DNA of 64,000 nucleotides from Diatrype stigma. Its lineage: Eukaryota > Ascomycota > Sordariomycetes > Xylariales > Diatrypaceae. The translations under genes and the position numbers were made by a program. Below, piece after piece: positions 10,782 through 20,655 of the stretch. Numbering within the stretch: position 1 is the stretch's first letter; each line of letters starts with the position of its first letter. Where the stretch lies: contig JAKJXP020000004.1 of assembly GCA_022225965.2 (NCBI GenBank), forward strand, positions 682,001-746,000, written 5' to 3'. The notes beneath the pieces are model-generated. The model worked only from the letters and a program-made list of their open reading frames with translations, searched no databases and was not told where the DNA came from.

Positions 10782-13064
10782 ATGAGTGAAACTCGGAGCT
10801 CGCATCACGTGCCCACCTTCTTGCGCCGCGGGCTGCGGCGTTCCAAAGCCCGGGGTAGGTCGCCAAGCCCCGAGAAGGTGAACAACTTCCTCCGCGAACG
10901 TGTCGGGAGTTTCCGTGCTGTTCCTCCCGGCGCCAGCCAGTACGATGCCGTCGAGCAGAGGTACAAGGATCAGGATGAGATTGCACTGGAGTAGGCTACA
11001 TAGTACTCATGCCCCCGACGATGCAATGAGCTTAGTCTTAGTAGGGACCTCAAGATGATCCTCGATGCGCACGACGAGGACCCCTCGACAAAGCTGAAGG
11101 TCACCAACAGCTCATGGAGTACCGTGTTTGCCCAGATCGCTGCCGCTCAGCAGCAGCATCGGAAGAAGAAAGGCATCAGTGTCAATGCAGATAGTGTTGA
11201 TGTCATATCGGAATGCCTCACTATGATACCCGAGGAGCTTGGGCTCGGGGTGCTGAAAGGCGGACTGTCCCTTATCCTAGAAGTATGATTGCGCGTGATC
11301 GTCTTATGGTATCAAGCGTAGAAGGTTATGGCGATGGACGTAACTGACTACGGAACTTCAGGCTGCGGTGCGGCATGAGGACAACCGCCAAAAGATTCTG
11401 GAAACGTTCGAGACCCTCCCCGACGTCATCATCACTATCAACACGGCGCACACTTTATTAGAGCCAGATACCGATGACGAAGAGCGCCGTATGGCGTTTC
11501 TCGGCATGCTGATCAAGGATATCCCAGCATTGGTCAAGATACTGTTGGGCACCGAGCCCTGTAAGATTTCGAGATATGGCCATGCTAGCCCTGTGCGTGT
11601 GTCTAACTAATGCATATCTCTTTATGTCCGATAGGGTACCGCAAGCTCGTTGGCTTCCTCCTGTTGCATATTCCCGAGTCCTCAACTATTGAGGGCATAT
11701 TGTCGCGATGGACGCAACAAGTCACGATACTCAAGGAACACGTAAGGAGGCTGCAAATTCAGTCCCAAGCCAAAGCCTTGGCCGAACTAGACCGACTACA
11801 CGGAATTGAAACCTCGGTGAAGGGTATCGAGCAGGCTGTGAACGCCCCGGCGGGAGGAATCCGCGCCTTATTAGCCGAGAACGGCCCACTCCAGCAGATT
11901 GTCTATGAGACGGTGAAGAAAGCCGTAAGCGAGATCCCAGAGGGACTGCCGGATTACGTCCGCACCACGATATTTGCGGACGTTGCCACGATCGTCCGAG
12001 AGGACGCCAAAAGCCGCCTGCGGGACAAGAGACTGGAGGAGGATGACATGGAGCGGAAGCGTAAGAGACTTCATCGCGACCGAGAGATCTTCCTTCGCGA
12101 ACGGGAAGAGTGGCTTAGGGGGCAGGAAGAGTATATCACACGCGGTAGGGCAGCCATACACACGCAGTCGTGCCATTCTCTGTCAATATACCTAGTTAAC
12201 GAAACAGCAGAGCGTCTAAATATCGAGAACCAAGCCACAGCATATCGCAGGCGTAGCGGGGAGATACAGGTTCGACCGCGGGCGCATCGGCAACCCATCA
12301 AGCCGATCCACCTTCTCAGCGTCCTCGGCGTCTCGATGGACGACGCCTGGATGGATCTGAACACCGCGCTGCGACAGTCCGGCGGCTTCGAAGCGCACGC
12401 GCAAGACTGGGCGCGGCGGCTGATCGCCATGCCCGTGTTCCGCAGCTGGCTCGAAGGGGACCGTTCGTCCGTTCTCCTCGCCGAGGGCTACCTGGATCCG
12501 CAGCGGGTGTCGCCGCTCTCGGGCTTCTGCTGCGCCCTCATCTCCGGTCTCATAGAGGACCGCGACGCGGCCGTGGCGTTCTTTTTCGCCGGGTTGCGGG
12601 TAGTGGAGGACGTCGTCGGCGGCGGGGCACCACCAGCCGCGGTCATGCGGCACTTGATCGCGCAGCTGCTGCTCAACGCCGACCTGCCGGAGCCAGACCT
12701 AGGGTTCATGCACATGCAGACGTTGGAGGACTGCCGCCGGGGGGATTTCTACACCCTTTGCGATGTGTTCGCTGCTATCGTCAGGCAGGTGCCGCCGGAC
12801 ATGCGCGTGTTCTGCGTGGTGGACGGCATCGCATCGTGCGAGCAGGAACCGTGGCTAGCGGAGTTCAGGTACATGGTGGCGCTGTTGGAAGACCTAGCGA
12901 AGAGCGCCAGGCCCGGTCGGGAGGGCGGCCTGAAGGTGCTGCTCACGACACCGACATGGAGCCCTACTGTCGCGGAGCTGGCGATGAGGCCGGGCAGCGT
13001 TTGGTTGCGCGCGTCACTGGCTTCTGGGGATGCTGACCCGGAGATAGACACAGAAGAAGACTAG
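10782..13064 (+). CDS. STAND/NACHT-like protein with DUF7708-like N-terminus and degenerate P-loop
   Basis: Proposed exons are 10782-10990, 11045-11282 (acceptor could also be 11035 or 11041), 11362-11560 and 11635-13064, giving about 691 residues. Introns 2 and 3 are canonical (GTATGA...CTTCAG; GTAAGA...CTAAC...GATAG), and splicing joins KGGLSLILE to AAVRHEDNR and TEPW to YRKLVGF. The helical N-terminal half resembles the DUF7708 region that precedes NACHT or ankyrin modules in fungal NLR-like proteins. Next comes a charged coiled coil (RKRKRLHRDREIFLRERE). The C-terminal half follows the NTPase-like pattern of this family, with a Walker-B-like strand RVFCVVDGI. However, the expected P-loop position reads LLAEGYLDPQRVSPLS and lacks GK[ST], so ATP binding is doubtful. 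No ankyrin, WD40 or TPR repeats follow. The role is inferred at most as signalling or scaffolding in non-self recognition. An optional in-frame intron may lie at 12145-12207. Confidence 0.8.
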
Positions 13065-13689
13065 CGGCATCAAATTGCAAACTCGTCGTGATTCCACTTG
13101 GAATATTGGCATATTGGCTGGGTTGTGTACCAGCCATCAGCATTTACCTACTGCTCCAGTCATGATGATGAATATCTTAAGAAGTTTAGGGATAAAGGAT
13201 AAACATCGAAGCCACGGGCCTGGCTAAGTATGTGCTAATTAATATACATACACTGGTTTAGGTAATCTTCACCTAGTATATTTCATTAAACGAAGCCTTG
13301 CTGACAACGAGGACCGACAGTAATAAAGAAGTCACCATAAAAAGATTGAGCTTCGATGCATCGAAAACATGTCACGCAAGCAAGATTGCACAAGCAAGAT
13401 TAATTAGAGCCAAATGTATTGCCATTCATTTTCATTGCTGGACATATAAGATGTCTCATTCCACCTCATTAATGGACCCATAGTAGCCGACCCCCTGAGC
13501 CCCTTCTTCTCTCATGACATGCTCATCACAAACGCCCAGTTGGTTAGGTAGCCATGCCATTTCCCACTGAAACTCGCGGGAAAATTCCATCAACGCCATA
13601 GTCGCTCATATATGCAGGTAGTGTTACAGGAAAGTGGTGATGGATGAGGAGAAATGCTTGTTGTATCTTTTATGTAGTAGACACTTAAC
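13065..13689. other. AT-rich intergenic region
   Basis: This is the 3' region between the STAND-like gene (+) and the small heat-shock gene (-), which converge here. It is AT-rich with no open frame longer than about 60 codons and no recognisable RNA gene. Confidence 0.55.
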
Positions 13690-14451
13690 TTAGTTGATGG
13701 CGATGCGACGGCTCTCGGGTTTCTTGGCCTTGGGCACCGTCACGGTCAGGATGCCGTTGTTGAGCGAGGCCCGGACGTTGTCGTGTTCCACGCGTGAGGG
13801 GAACTGGAAGGCCCGGGAGAACTCGCCGACGCTGCGCTCCGAGACCCAGTACTTGAACTTGGGCTGCTGTGGCTGCTGCTGTTGCTGCTGCTTCTCAGAT
13901 GCAGGTTTCGAGAGCTCTGCCGCAGTGCTGGCTGGGGTCGGGGCGGCGGTGCTGGTGGCGGTGCTGCGGCCCTCCTCTACATCATCCTCGACGGTGGCAT
14001 GGAGTGAGGACCGCTCGGAAGCGTCGTCGCTGGTGGCTGGCTGCTGCTGCTGCTCGCCTTCCTGGGTGAGGGCGCCGCTCGTCTTGTTCCCCTCGTCGAT
14101 GAGGCCTGCGGGTGGCGTGCCGGCGGTGTAGGAGCGCTCGGCGCGGCCGCGGATGACGATGGTTTGCGGGTCGGTGAACTCGATTTGCACCTGGTCCTTC
14201 TCGATGCCCGGCAGCTCGCCGTGCAGCTCGAAGTTGGTCTCGGTCTCCTTCAGGTCGAACTTGGGCGTGAAGGTCTGGATCTGCAGGCGGTTGAAGCCGC
14301 CGCGGCGACCCCCTTGTTGGTGCTGCTGTTGAGGGTGCCGACCGCTCCCGCTCTGCTGCGAGGAGTAGTTGTCAAACTCGTCGATGAGGCGGAAGAGACC
14401 CGAGAAGTTGGGCTCGGCCTGGGTGTAGAAGCGTGGACCGAACATAGCCAT
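13690..14451 (-). CDS. hsp30: Small heat-shock protein, Hsp20/alpha-crystallin family (Hsp30 type)
   Basis: This is an ATP-independent holdase chaperone that binds unfolding proteins during heat stress. I start it at 14451, giving MAMFGPRFY and about 253 residues, because fungal Hsp30 proteins begin with this aromatic N-terminus followed by FRLIDEFDNY. An upstream in-frame ATG at 14565 would add 38 basic residues, and ATG 14445 is also possible. The alpha-crystallin domain runs from FTPKFDLKETETNFELHGELPG to GILTVTVPK, with the C-terminal I-x-I motif in RRIAIN. Between its strands sits an insertion of about 90 disordered residues (GTPPAG... to poly-Gln), longer than a minimal alpha-crystallin loop; Hsp30-type fungal proteins often carry such an insert. 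No intron is seen. A TATA box (about 14700) and a heat-shock element (about 14910) lie upstream, as expected for a heat-induced gene. Confidence 0.94.
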   Translation of the reverse strand: MAMFGPRFYTQAEPNFSGLFRLIDEFDNYSSQQSGSGRHPQQQHQQGGRRGGFNRLQIQTFTPKFDLKETETNFELHGELPGIEKDQVQIEFTDPQTIVIRGRAERSYTAGTPPAGLIDEGNKTSGALTQEGEQQQQPATSDDASERSSLHATVEDDVEEGRSTATSTAAPTPASTAAELSKPASEKQQQQQQPQQPKFKYWVSERSVGEFSRAFQFPSRVEHDNVRASLNNGILTVTVPKAKKPESRRIAIN

Positions 14452-14695
14452 TTTGCGAGTGGTGTAGTTGAGTGGGTGGTTAGGAGATGTGACGGGTTTG
14501 AATGTGCTGTTCTTAAGAGTTCTGCGCAAGATTTTAGATGGGAGAGTTCTCGTTGTGGAATGCATAAGCGAAGAGCTTGAGTAAGGCTGTAGCTTGAGGA
14601 TGTTTCTTCTGTTGGAGTGAGGCTGTTTTGTTGTGTCTTGTGTGTCTGATGATCTGGCGAGAAAAGGATCACAGCTACGACGGAGCTGGGGGTCG

Positions 14696-14703
14696 TTTAT
14701 ATA
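14696..14703 (-). promoter_or_regulatory. TATA box of the small heat-shock gene
   Basis: On the minus strand this reads TATATAAA. It lies about 245 bp upstream of the preferred ATG and about 200 bp downstream of the heat-shock element, an ordinary layout for a strongly inducible promoter. Confidence 0.6.
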
Positions 14704-14901
14704 ATTGTGAGACTACGAAACGGGTAACTTCTAGCATCTTCAGGACAAGCTAAATGATTGGCAATGAATAATCCTTCGGAGAACCCTTCGGAACAGTTGG
14801 AAATCGTCAAGAAGAGCGTAGATGCTTCTACAAGCACCTATTGGTGCGTCATGGCTTATAGAAGCGCATTTTCGGCAATGGGGGCGACGGGCGGGTTCGC
14901 G

Positions 14902-14921
14902 AGAATTCGCTAGAACATTCC
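14902..14921 (-). promoter_or_regulatory. Heat-shock element (gap type)
   Basis: In 5-bp register the plus strand reads AGAAT-TCGCT-AGAAC-ATTCC. Three of four units match the alternating nGAAn/nTTCn consensus for heat-shock factor. More GAA/TTC half-sites follow toward the gene near 14770-14805, but their spacing is imperfect. Confidence 0.6.
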
Positions 14922-15463
14922 GCCAAGCTTCACCAATCAACGCAGACAATGGCTCAATCTCAGCCACAGCACAACACCTCTTTCCCATACAACCAGAAAC
15001 CAGACAACATGTCAATTAACTAGTAATTCATTATTCTTTCCTTTGATCTGGTTGCCCATTTTGCCTAATTAAGTTTACAATCACAGGAGTAATCCGAACA
15101 TTCTACTTCCATACAGCCTCATCCTTCTTTCGTTGGTTGATACAGGGAAGCACTGGCAGTTCCAGCAATCCCTCCAGTACCCAGACGGTCGCAATTCTCG
15201 AGCTTAGCGTTTGTTCTGCGCCAATCAAATAATTGTATGCACCCTTGCATCAGCAAAGTCCCCAGCACGAATATCAACCAGTGAAGTGGATCTCGTCGCA
15301 GCCAAGTTACGGTGCAGCTTATAACAATATATATAACAATATATATAACAATATACATAGTAACTCATGATGTGTTGGACTATGAACAGCTTGGAAAGTT
15401 ATCATCTGCTGTCCATGTATAACTCGCATCTCTTTATCTCTAACATGTCATAATTTCCATTGC
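14922..15463. repeat. Intergenic region with a 13-bp AT-rich tandem repeat
   Basis: Three imperfect copies of a unit ATAACAATATATA lie at about 15321-15357. The rest of the region holds no recognisable gene. Confidence 0.6.
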
Positions 15464-16702
15464 CTACTCAGCTAGCGCTTCGGCCTTCGACTTGCTATTT
15501 GGGTCTAAGTAAGGCTGCTCTCCAATCCCAACAGCGCGGTTTCCAAACCGCTCCCCTAATCCCTCGTAGTCAAAGGTGGCTGTGTGAAAGGCACTACGGT
15601 TGTCCCAAATCGCTATCGTCTCACGTTAGCATACATAGCTGGTACGAAGAAAGAACAGAAAAGTATCGTACCGAGATCGTTCTCGTTCCGCCACTTGAAG
15701 CGGACCTGCAGGTCGTGGTTCTCGATGACCATCTGCTTGAACTTGGCCAGCAGCTCGGCCGACTCCTGCGCCGTCAGCTCGTTGATGGTCTTGGGGAAGG
15801 GGCCGACAGCGAAGATGGACTTCCAGCCCGTGACGGGGTTCGTGCGGACGACGGGGTGGACGGTGCTGAGGCTGCGCCCGACGTTGACCAGGCTGCCGCG
15901 CGGGCCCTCGTAGACCTTCACGTTGTCCGGGTCGGCGGCCGCGGCCTTGAGGAAGCCGTCGCCGACGAAGGTGGCCGTCAGCCCCTCGAAGAAGCGCTGG
16001 TATGCCGCCGAGAAGCGGTCGTACAGGTCGTAGCCCGAGGCCCAGAGCGTGTCGCCGCCGCTCCGCGGCAGCTGCGTCAGCCGCAGCGACGTATAGTCGG
16101 CCGGTGCCGCCTCGAACTGTATATCCGAATGCCACTGCGCCGAGTCGTACCGCCGCTTGTCGGCCTGCGCCTCGTGCCGGAACAGCTTCCGCCGCTGCAC
16201 CGAGCTGATGGTGCTGATCTGCTGGTCGTCCGCCAGCCCGAACTCCGACGTCCCGCCGTTCAGGATCGGGTGGATGTGCAGCGTCGAGTCGGACGGCTTG
16301 CCGCTCAGCTGCCCCAGCCGCTGCACCAGCTGCTTCTGCAGCGCGTTCGTCAGGTTGTCCTGCGCGCGGAAGAAGACGACGCCCCGCTGCGAGACTGGGC
16401 GAGGGTTTCTGGGTTCAGTATGTATCGCTGTGCAGATACGGGCGGGGAAGGCGAACCCCCGCCCCCGGGTTCCGGAACTTACTGGTGATAGCGAGATCGC
16501 GGATCAGCTCATCGGCGTTCTCTGCATTGAACAAGTCGTCGACGATGTTGACACTAGGGAACTCCCGGCCAATAGCCGGGGTCGTATCCTCGTATGTGAA
16601 CTTATCCAGAGCCCCGGTAAGTTTCAGGGGCTTCGGGTATGACGTCTGGCCTTTTGTGCGAACAGGGAGGGCCTGAGCCGGCTCTTCAATAGATGGTGCC
16701 AT
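15464..16702 (-). CDS. TauD/TfdA-family Fe(II)/2-oxoglutarate-dependent dioxygenase
   Basis: Three exons (16702-16483, 16394-15672, 15612-15464) give 363 residues. Intron 1 (88 nt) has a GTAAGT donor and GCCCAG acceptor, joining RDLAIT to ISQRGVVFFR. Intron 2 (59 nt) has GTACGA, GCTAAC and GATAG, joining ENDL to AIWDNRSAFH. The enzyme fold is shown by the iron ligands H162-x-D164 in WHSDIQF and distal H324 in WDNRSAFHTATFDY. An Arg 12-16 residues later (R336 or R340) would bind the 2-oxoglutarate carboxylate. These enzymes couple 2-oxoglutarate decarboxylation to hydroxylation; taurine and other sulfonates are common substrates, but fungal members vary widely, so the substrate is open. The ATG at 16702 is chosen because it starts the conserved N-terminus shortly after the TATA box; in-frame codons continue upstream to 16831. 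Confidence 0.94.
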
Positions 16703-16835
16703 TTTCAAACTTGAACCGATAGACTTCAAGGTATTATATGATGATATGGAAATATATGATGATATCACGGTATGGCTTTCTCGGTTTTTCCTCGAAAGAA
16801 GACTCGCTATTGAACGCTGCACTCCGAGCACGGCC

Positions 16836-16844
16836 CCTTATATA
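16836..16844 (-). promoter_or_regulatory. TATA box of the dioxygenase gene
   Basis: The minus strand reads TATATAAGG about 135 bp upstream of the ATG at 16702. Position and sequence fit a core promoter. Confidence 0.55.
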
Positions 16845-17479
16845 CCATTTCGTGCTTGGTGAATTATATTCGCCATAGCCCGAGAGCCGGTCGTGCCCGC
16901 AGCTCGGGATTGGAGCATGCAGATCACGCAATCAACTTATCAAGCACGCAACACCCACGTAACGGGTAAAATCCCCAATAATAACGCTTGACTACTGTAA
17001 GTCGGAAGCAGAGTGAATTACTAGGTTGCATTATACAGACCTATCATTGCCTGAACCGGATGAGAGCCAAGTGAAAGTATGCGTGTTGATTCGTACGCAT
17101 CAGGAGAGGGTCATCAGTAATTTAGGAAGACGAAGCCAGTGGGAGCTAACCTACTATCGAAGGAGGTATATCGGAGATAAGTATCTTTACAAATGTGCTT
17201 GACCAAAAGGTTGCTAGGGAATCCACAACTATGAGCAGGTGACTATAAGTGACGAGCTACGATAATCCATGTTTCATATATAATCAAGGTCAGGCTGTCA
17301 TCACGATATCTAACGAACCAAAATATAATTTCGTAAATGTTGTACGCAGTATCATTGGATTGCCCCCCCTCCCCCCGGATTGGTGTTTCTGCGCTACGCT
17401 GAGCGCATTGAGTTCCTCATGTCCGTCGAACGTGCTTTGCAGTAGGGCGACAGCGTTACTTTCAAGCAACCAGACTATA

Positions 17480-18137
17480 TCATCGTAGTCCATATACGAG
17501 GCGATTGAAGAGGAGCTGGATAGCCCCAGTATGACCTCTGTCAGCCGCTATAGCCAACGGAGTTTTGCCCCTGTCATCTTGGACATTCATACCAGCGACC
17601 CTATCGAGAAACAACTGTACGATGTTGGCATAGCCGTTTTTTCAAATCAGCCCAAATAAGGTTTCACCCTCATCATTCTTAAGTGAACGGCGGCTTTCCT
17701 TGATGTACTCGATAGTATATGACGTTAGAGGGGAGCATAACGATCCCCTGACACCATAGCATAGCTCCTATCTACCATCAATTACCTCACCACCATTCGT
17801 GATTGGTATTTCCCACGGATTGGAACGCATTGCCGGCTGTTTCAGCCGTATTGAAATTGACTGGGTGAGTATCAGCTTTGGGGGCTCACAGGTTCCCAAA
17901 GATCTGTCCCGCATGCTTCATCGCGTTGGCGTGTTTCACCCGAGTTCCCGGGGTAGCTGAATGGACAGCGTTGAGCACACTACTATGGAATATCAGGTAC
18001 TGTCTCATCGTTTCTCCACAGTCATCCAACGTGCGTCCTACCACCTCAAGGTCCTCCTGTGTGATGCTAACACTGGGAACGGAAAGGGGGTCCATCGCAG
18101 GTGCAAGCGCCTCAACCCTCCCGGAAGATTCGCTCAT
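17480..18137 (-). pseudogene. Relic of an ankyrin-repeat (NLR-like) gene
   Basis: Two pieces on the same strand appear to be one broken gene. The upstream piece (18137-17886) starts with ATG, encodes 83 residues including LAPAMDPLSVPSVSITQEDL and ends HAGQIFGNL-stop. In the same frame beyond that TGA, at about 17858-17804, a second motif reads AETAGNAFQSVGN, very like the first ANAMKHAGQIFGN. The downstream piece (17697-17480) reads NDEGETLFGLI, a TGA stop, then KNGYANIVQLFLDR and GKTPLAIAADRGH. These are two unmistakable ankyrin repeats interrupted by the stop. Further frames toward 17290 are shifted. A short intron may join the pieces. The double nonsense points to a decayed gene, though the 83-residue piece alone could still be expressed. 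Confidence 0.55.
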
Positions 18138-18222
18138 TGTAGGGTATTTGAGACTCCTTAGTGGTATTTACCCCATGTGTGCAGCAAAACATAAATTCCT
18201 TCGTTCTTTCCGAGATCCAACC

Positions 18223-18594
18223 ATGTCCTCAGCCCCAGAGGTAGAAAGATGTAACCTCGAAGGGGTGGTTGATCGAAGTAACGGCATGTAAGACAGATTT
18301 GATGTAAGTCTGTTGCTAATGATACTGACATTTACTTTATTTGACAGGTTTCGATGGACGTTACCCCAACTTCGATCGCTTAAAGCTCTCAGACCACCTG
18401 TAACCGTCGGAAAAATCAAGGACAAGCCTCAGTCCTTGCCCAGAGCTCTGAACAAAAATTACGAAATATGCTTGACGGCCTTGACAGATTTGACAAGCCA
18501 ACAGCGAAGAGAGCTCCGATGTGGCTTGTGTAGTCCGATCCCGCAGTGGACCCAGGAACATAGGCCTGTGTCATTGAATCAGTGTCAGGATTGA
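18223..18594 (+). CDS. Possible small two-exon gene of unknown function
   Basis: A well-formed intron at 18288-18347 (GTAAGA donor, TACTGAC branch, TTGACAG acceptor) joins an open frame starting at ATG 18223 to an 82-codon open frame ending at 18594. The product would be about 102 residues, rich in Arg, Leu and Gln, with no domain I recognise. An in-frame ATG also exists at 18175. Another joining of the same intron leads to a different short frame (FDGRYPNFDRLKLSDHL), so the true frame is uncertain. The intron signal is the main support; the protein itself may be wrong. Confidence 0.25.
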
Positions 18595-19173
18595 CGAGGC
18601 ACGCCTTTACGCAGTAACATCGTATACTTGAGGTAGCTAAGCGTGTGGTTTAATAAATGCCTATGGAATCATCATACAGGTTCACCGCTTTTCGATCTCG
18701 AAAAGCCAAGTCCTCGTGCTGCAACAGATGAGATCGAGAACCGACGAGGTTAACCCGGCCATGTGAATCGATGGCCTGTGTATCAACCAAAACGATGATA
18801 AAGAGAAAGAATACCAGCTCGAGATAAGGCAGAATTTCCATCCAAGGTCGGGAAGCAATAGTAGGTGTAACGTCATAGGCATGCAGAATATATAGCTATA
18901 CGGTAGGTCTTTTGGAGTTTATACTTCCCCTGTTCTCTCGTTACTCGTGGAGTGTATAGGTACGCATAATATTAATGGGCCACCTTCCCACAATGGTAAT
19001 CAGCAGTTTTCAGACGCCGCTAACCTTCGCAGTCTTAGAGACAAAAGAAGGACCCTTGTATCATACGGAACGCATTTGTAAGCAGCTTATCAACGAATAC
19101 CGACCAACCTACATAGTAAGTGAGGAGCGACGGAAAAGGGGCACGGCGTTCCAAAATCTCCAAGTCCCGCAGA

Positions 19174-20655
19174 ATGCCACCCGTACTGCCGCGCCAGAAA
19201 GCCTGCAACGCCTGCGCCGATTCGAAGCGCAGGTGCGATAAGCAGCTCCCCGAGTGCCAGCGATGCCTGGACAGGGATGTGGACTGCGTCTATCCGCAAC
19301 CCAAGAGACGGCGGAGGGATAGGGCAGGTCATATTGTGCGCGACGGCGGCTACGTTGAAGAGCTCCCTTCCACCCCGCAGCAGCAGAACTATGCCGGCTC
19401 CGATGCTTTGGGGGACGGCGGTTTCGATCTGTGGGGCTGGGACGCGATGGGAGGCGGCGCCGCAGCCGACCTCGATATACCTCTGTCAGCAGATGCGATA
19501 TTCCCATTCATTCCAGCAATGCCAGGGGACTATAATACTGCCCATGCCACGCCACCATTAACAGCATCAGCCCAGGAGGCCGGGAGAGAGAGCGGCGGCG
19601 GTGGTGTCGGCGGCAGCATCTTCAGCCCAGCACCACCATCACCAACAACAACACCATCGTCTTCCTCATCGCGCCCATGGTTCCTGCAAGACGAGACCTG
19701 GGCCATCCAGCGCAGCAGCATGCACCAGGAGGACTGCTTGAGCACGTGCGGTCCCCAGCCCTTCATCCAGGCCGTGGAGGAGATGCTGCGGTGCTGGGTG
19801 CGGACCGGCCACAACGGCTTCGTGCACCACCGGCTGTATGAGAAGGGCATGCCGGTGTGCGTCCAGGACGCCTTCACCACGCTCGCCGCGTACACGGGCC
19901 GGACCCCGGCCGTGGCGGAGACGATCCTGCAGATCGCCGAGGAGCGCGCGTGCGCGCTGGTGGGGGCCCAAACGGGCGGTGGCGACACGCAGGGCTTGCG
20001 AGCCCACCTGGCGCGCGTGCACGCCCTGTTCGTCTACGAGTTCATACGCCTGTTCGACGGCTCGGTGCGTCTGCGGGCCTCGGCGGAGAGGCAGCTCCCG
20101 ACGCTGAGGCGGTGGGTGGGCCAGATGCGGGAGGCGGCGCAGCAATACCATGGGGGCGAGGTTGAAGAAGAAGAACGACGAGGAGGAGAAGATGATGGAG
20201 AGCCGCCCGTCGGCCGTCACCACCGCCGCCAACTTCGATGGGATGCTGCTGCTAGCGAGTTCAACAGGGAGTACGAGGCCTCCGCGGAGATGTGGCGGCT
20301 GTGGGTGCTGACCGAGAGCGTGCGGCGCACCCACCTCATCGTCGACGTCATCGCCAACACGTACCAGACCATGAGCCAGGGGTGGGCCGAGTGCACCGGG
20401 GCCGTCATGTTCACCGCGCGCTGCGGCCTGTGGGACGCCGGGTCCGCGGGGGAGTGGTTCGACCTGTGCTGCGCGAAGTCGTCCCCGCCGCTCCTGGTGC
20501 CGGCGCTGCAGCCGTACTCGATGATCGCGCAGTATGCGGCGGAGGAGTTCGACGATTTCGTCACGCTGTTCTGGACGTTCTTGGTGGGCGCGGACAAGAT
20601 CCGATACTGGCAGAATAGGGGAGGGAAGAGGCAGCTGGATCATAATCTGTCTTGA
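19174..20655 (+). CDS. Zn2Cys6 binuclear-cluster transcription factor
   Basis: This is a nuclear DNA-binding regulator of the Gal4 type, about 494 residues from ATG 19174. The open frame extends back to a GTG at 19120, but the ATG starts just before the zinc cluster, as usual. The cluster CNACADSKRRC...CQRCLDRDVDC has spacing C-x2-C-x6-C-x6-C-x2-C-x6-C, followed by a basic linker PKRRRRDR. A disordered Pro/Ser/Gly region (to about residue 185) leads to a helical C-terminal region (QAVEEMLRCWVRTGH... AEEFDDFVTLFWTFLVGADKIRYW). That region resembles those of single-exon regulators often found beside metabolic genes, but no full MHR domain is evident. A gap of about 25 charged residues (EVEEEERRGGEDDG) interrupts it. 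The nearest metabolic gene is the dioxygenase about 2.5 kb away on the other strand; a regulatory link is only a guess. No intron is seen. Confidence 0.9.
   Translation: MPPVLPRQKACNACADSKRRCDKQLPECQRCLDRDVDCVYPQPKRRRRDRAGHIVRDGGYVEELPSTPQQQNYAGSDALGDGGFDLWGWDAMGGGAAADLDIPLSADAIFPFIPAMPGDYNTAHATPPLTASAQEAGRESGGGGVGGSIFSPAPPSPTTTPSSSSSRPWFLQDETWAIQRSSMHQEDCLSTCGPQPFIQAVEEMLRCWVRTGHNGFVHHRLYEKGMPVCVQDAFTTLAAYTGRTPAVAETILQIAEERACALVGAQTGGGDTQGLRAHLARVHALFVYEFIRLFDGSVRLRASAERQLPTLRRWVGQMREAAQQYHGGEVEEEERRGGEDDGEPPVGRHHRRQLRWDAAASEFNREYEASAEMWRLWVLTESVRRTHLIVDVIANTYQTMSQGWAECTGAVMFTARCGLWDAGSAGEWFDLCCAKSSPPLLVPALQPYSMIAQYAAEEFDDFVTLFWTFLVGADKIRYWQNRGGKRQLDHNLS

Noticed and set aside
14770..14805. 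Further GAA/TTC half-sites as a second heat-shock element
   Set aside because: Spacing departs from the 5-bp register; not counted as a separate element.
19666..20643. 325-codon minus-strand frame opposite the Zn2Cys6 regulator
   Set aside because: GC-driven antisense shadow with no recognisable domain.
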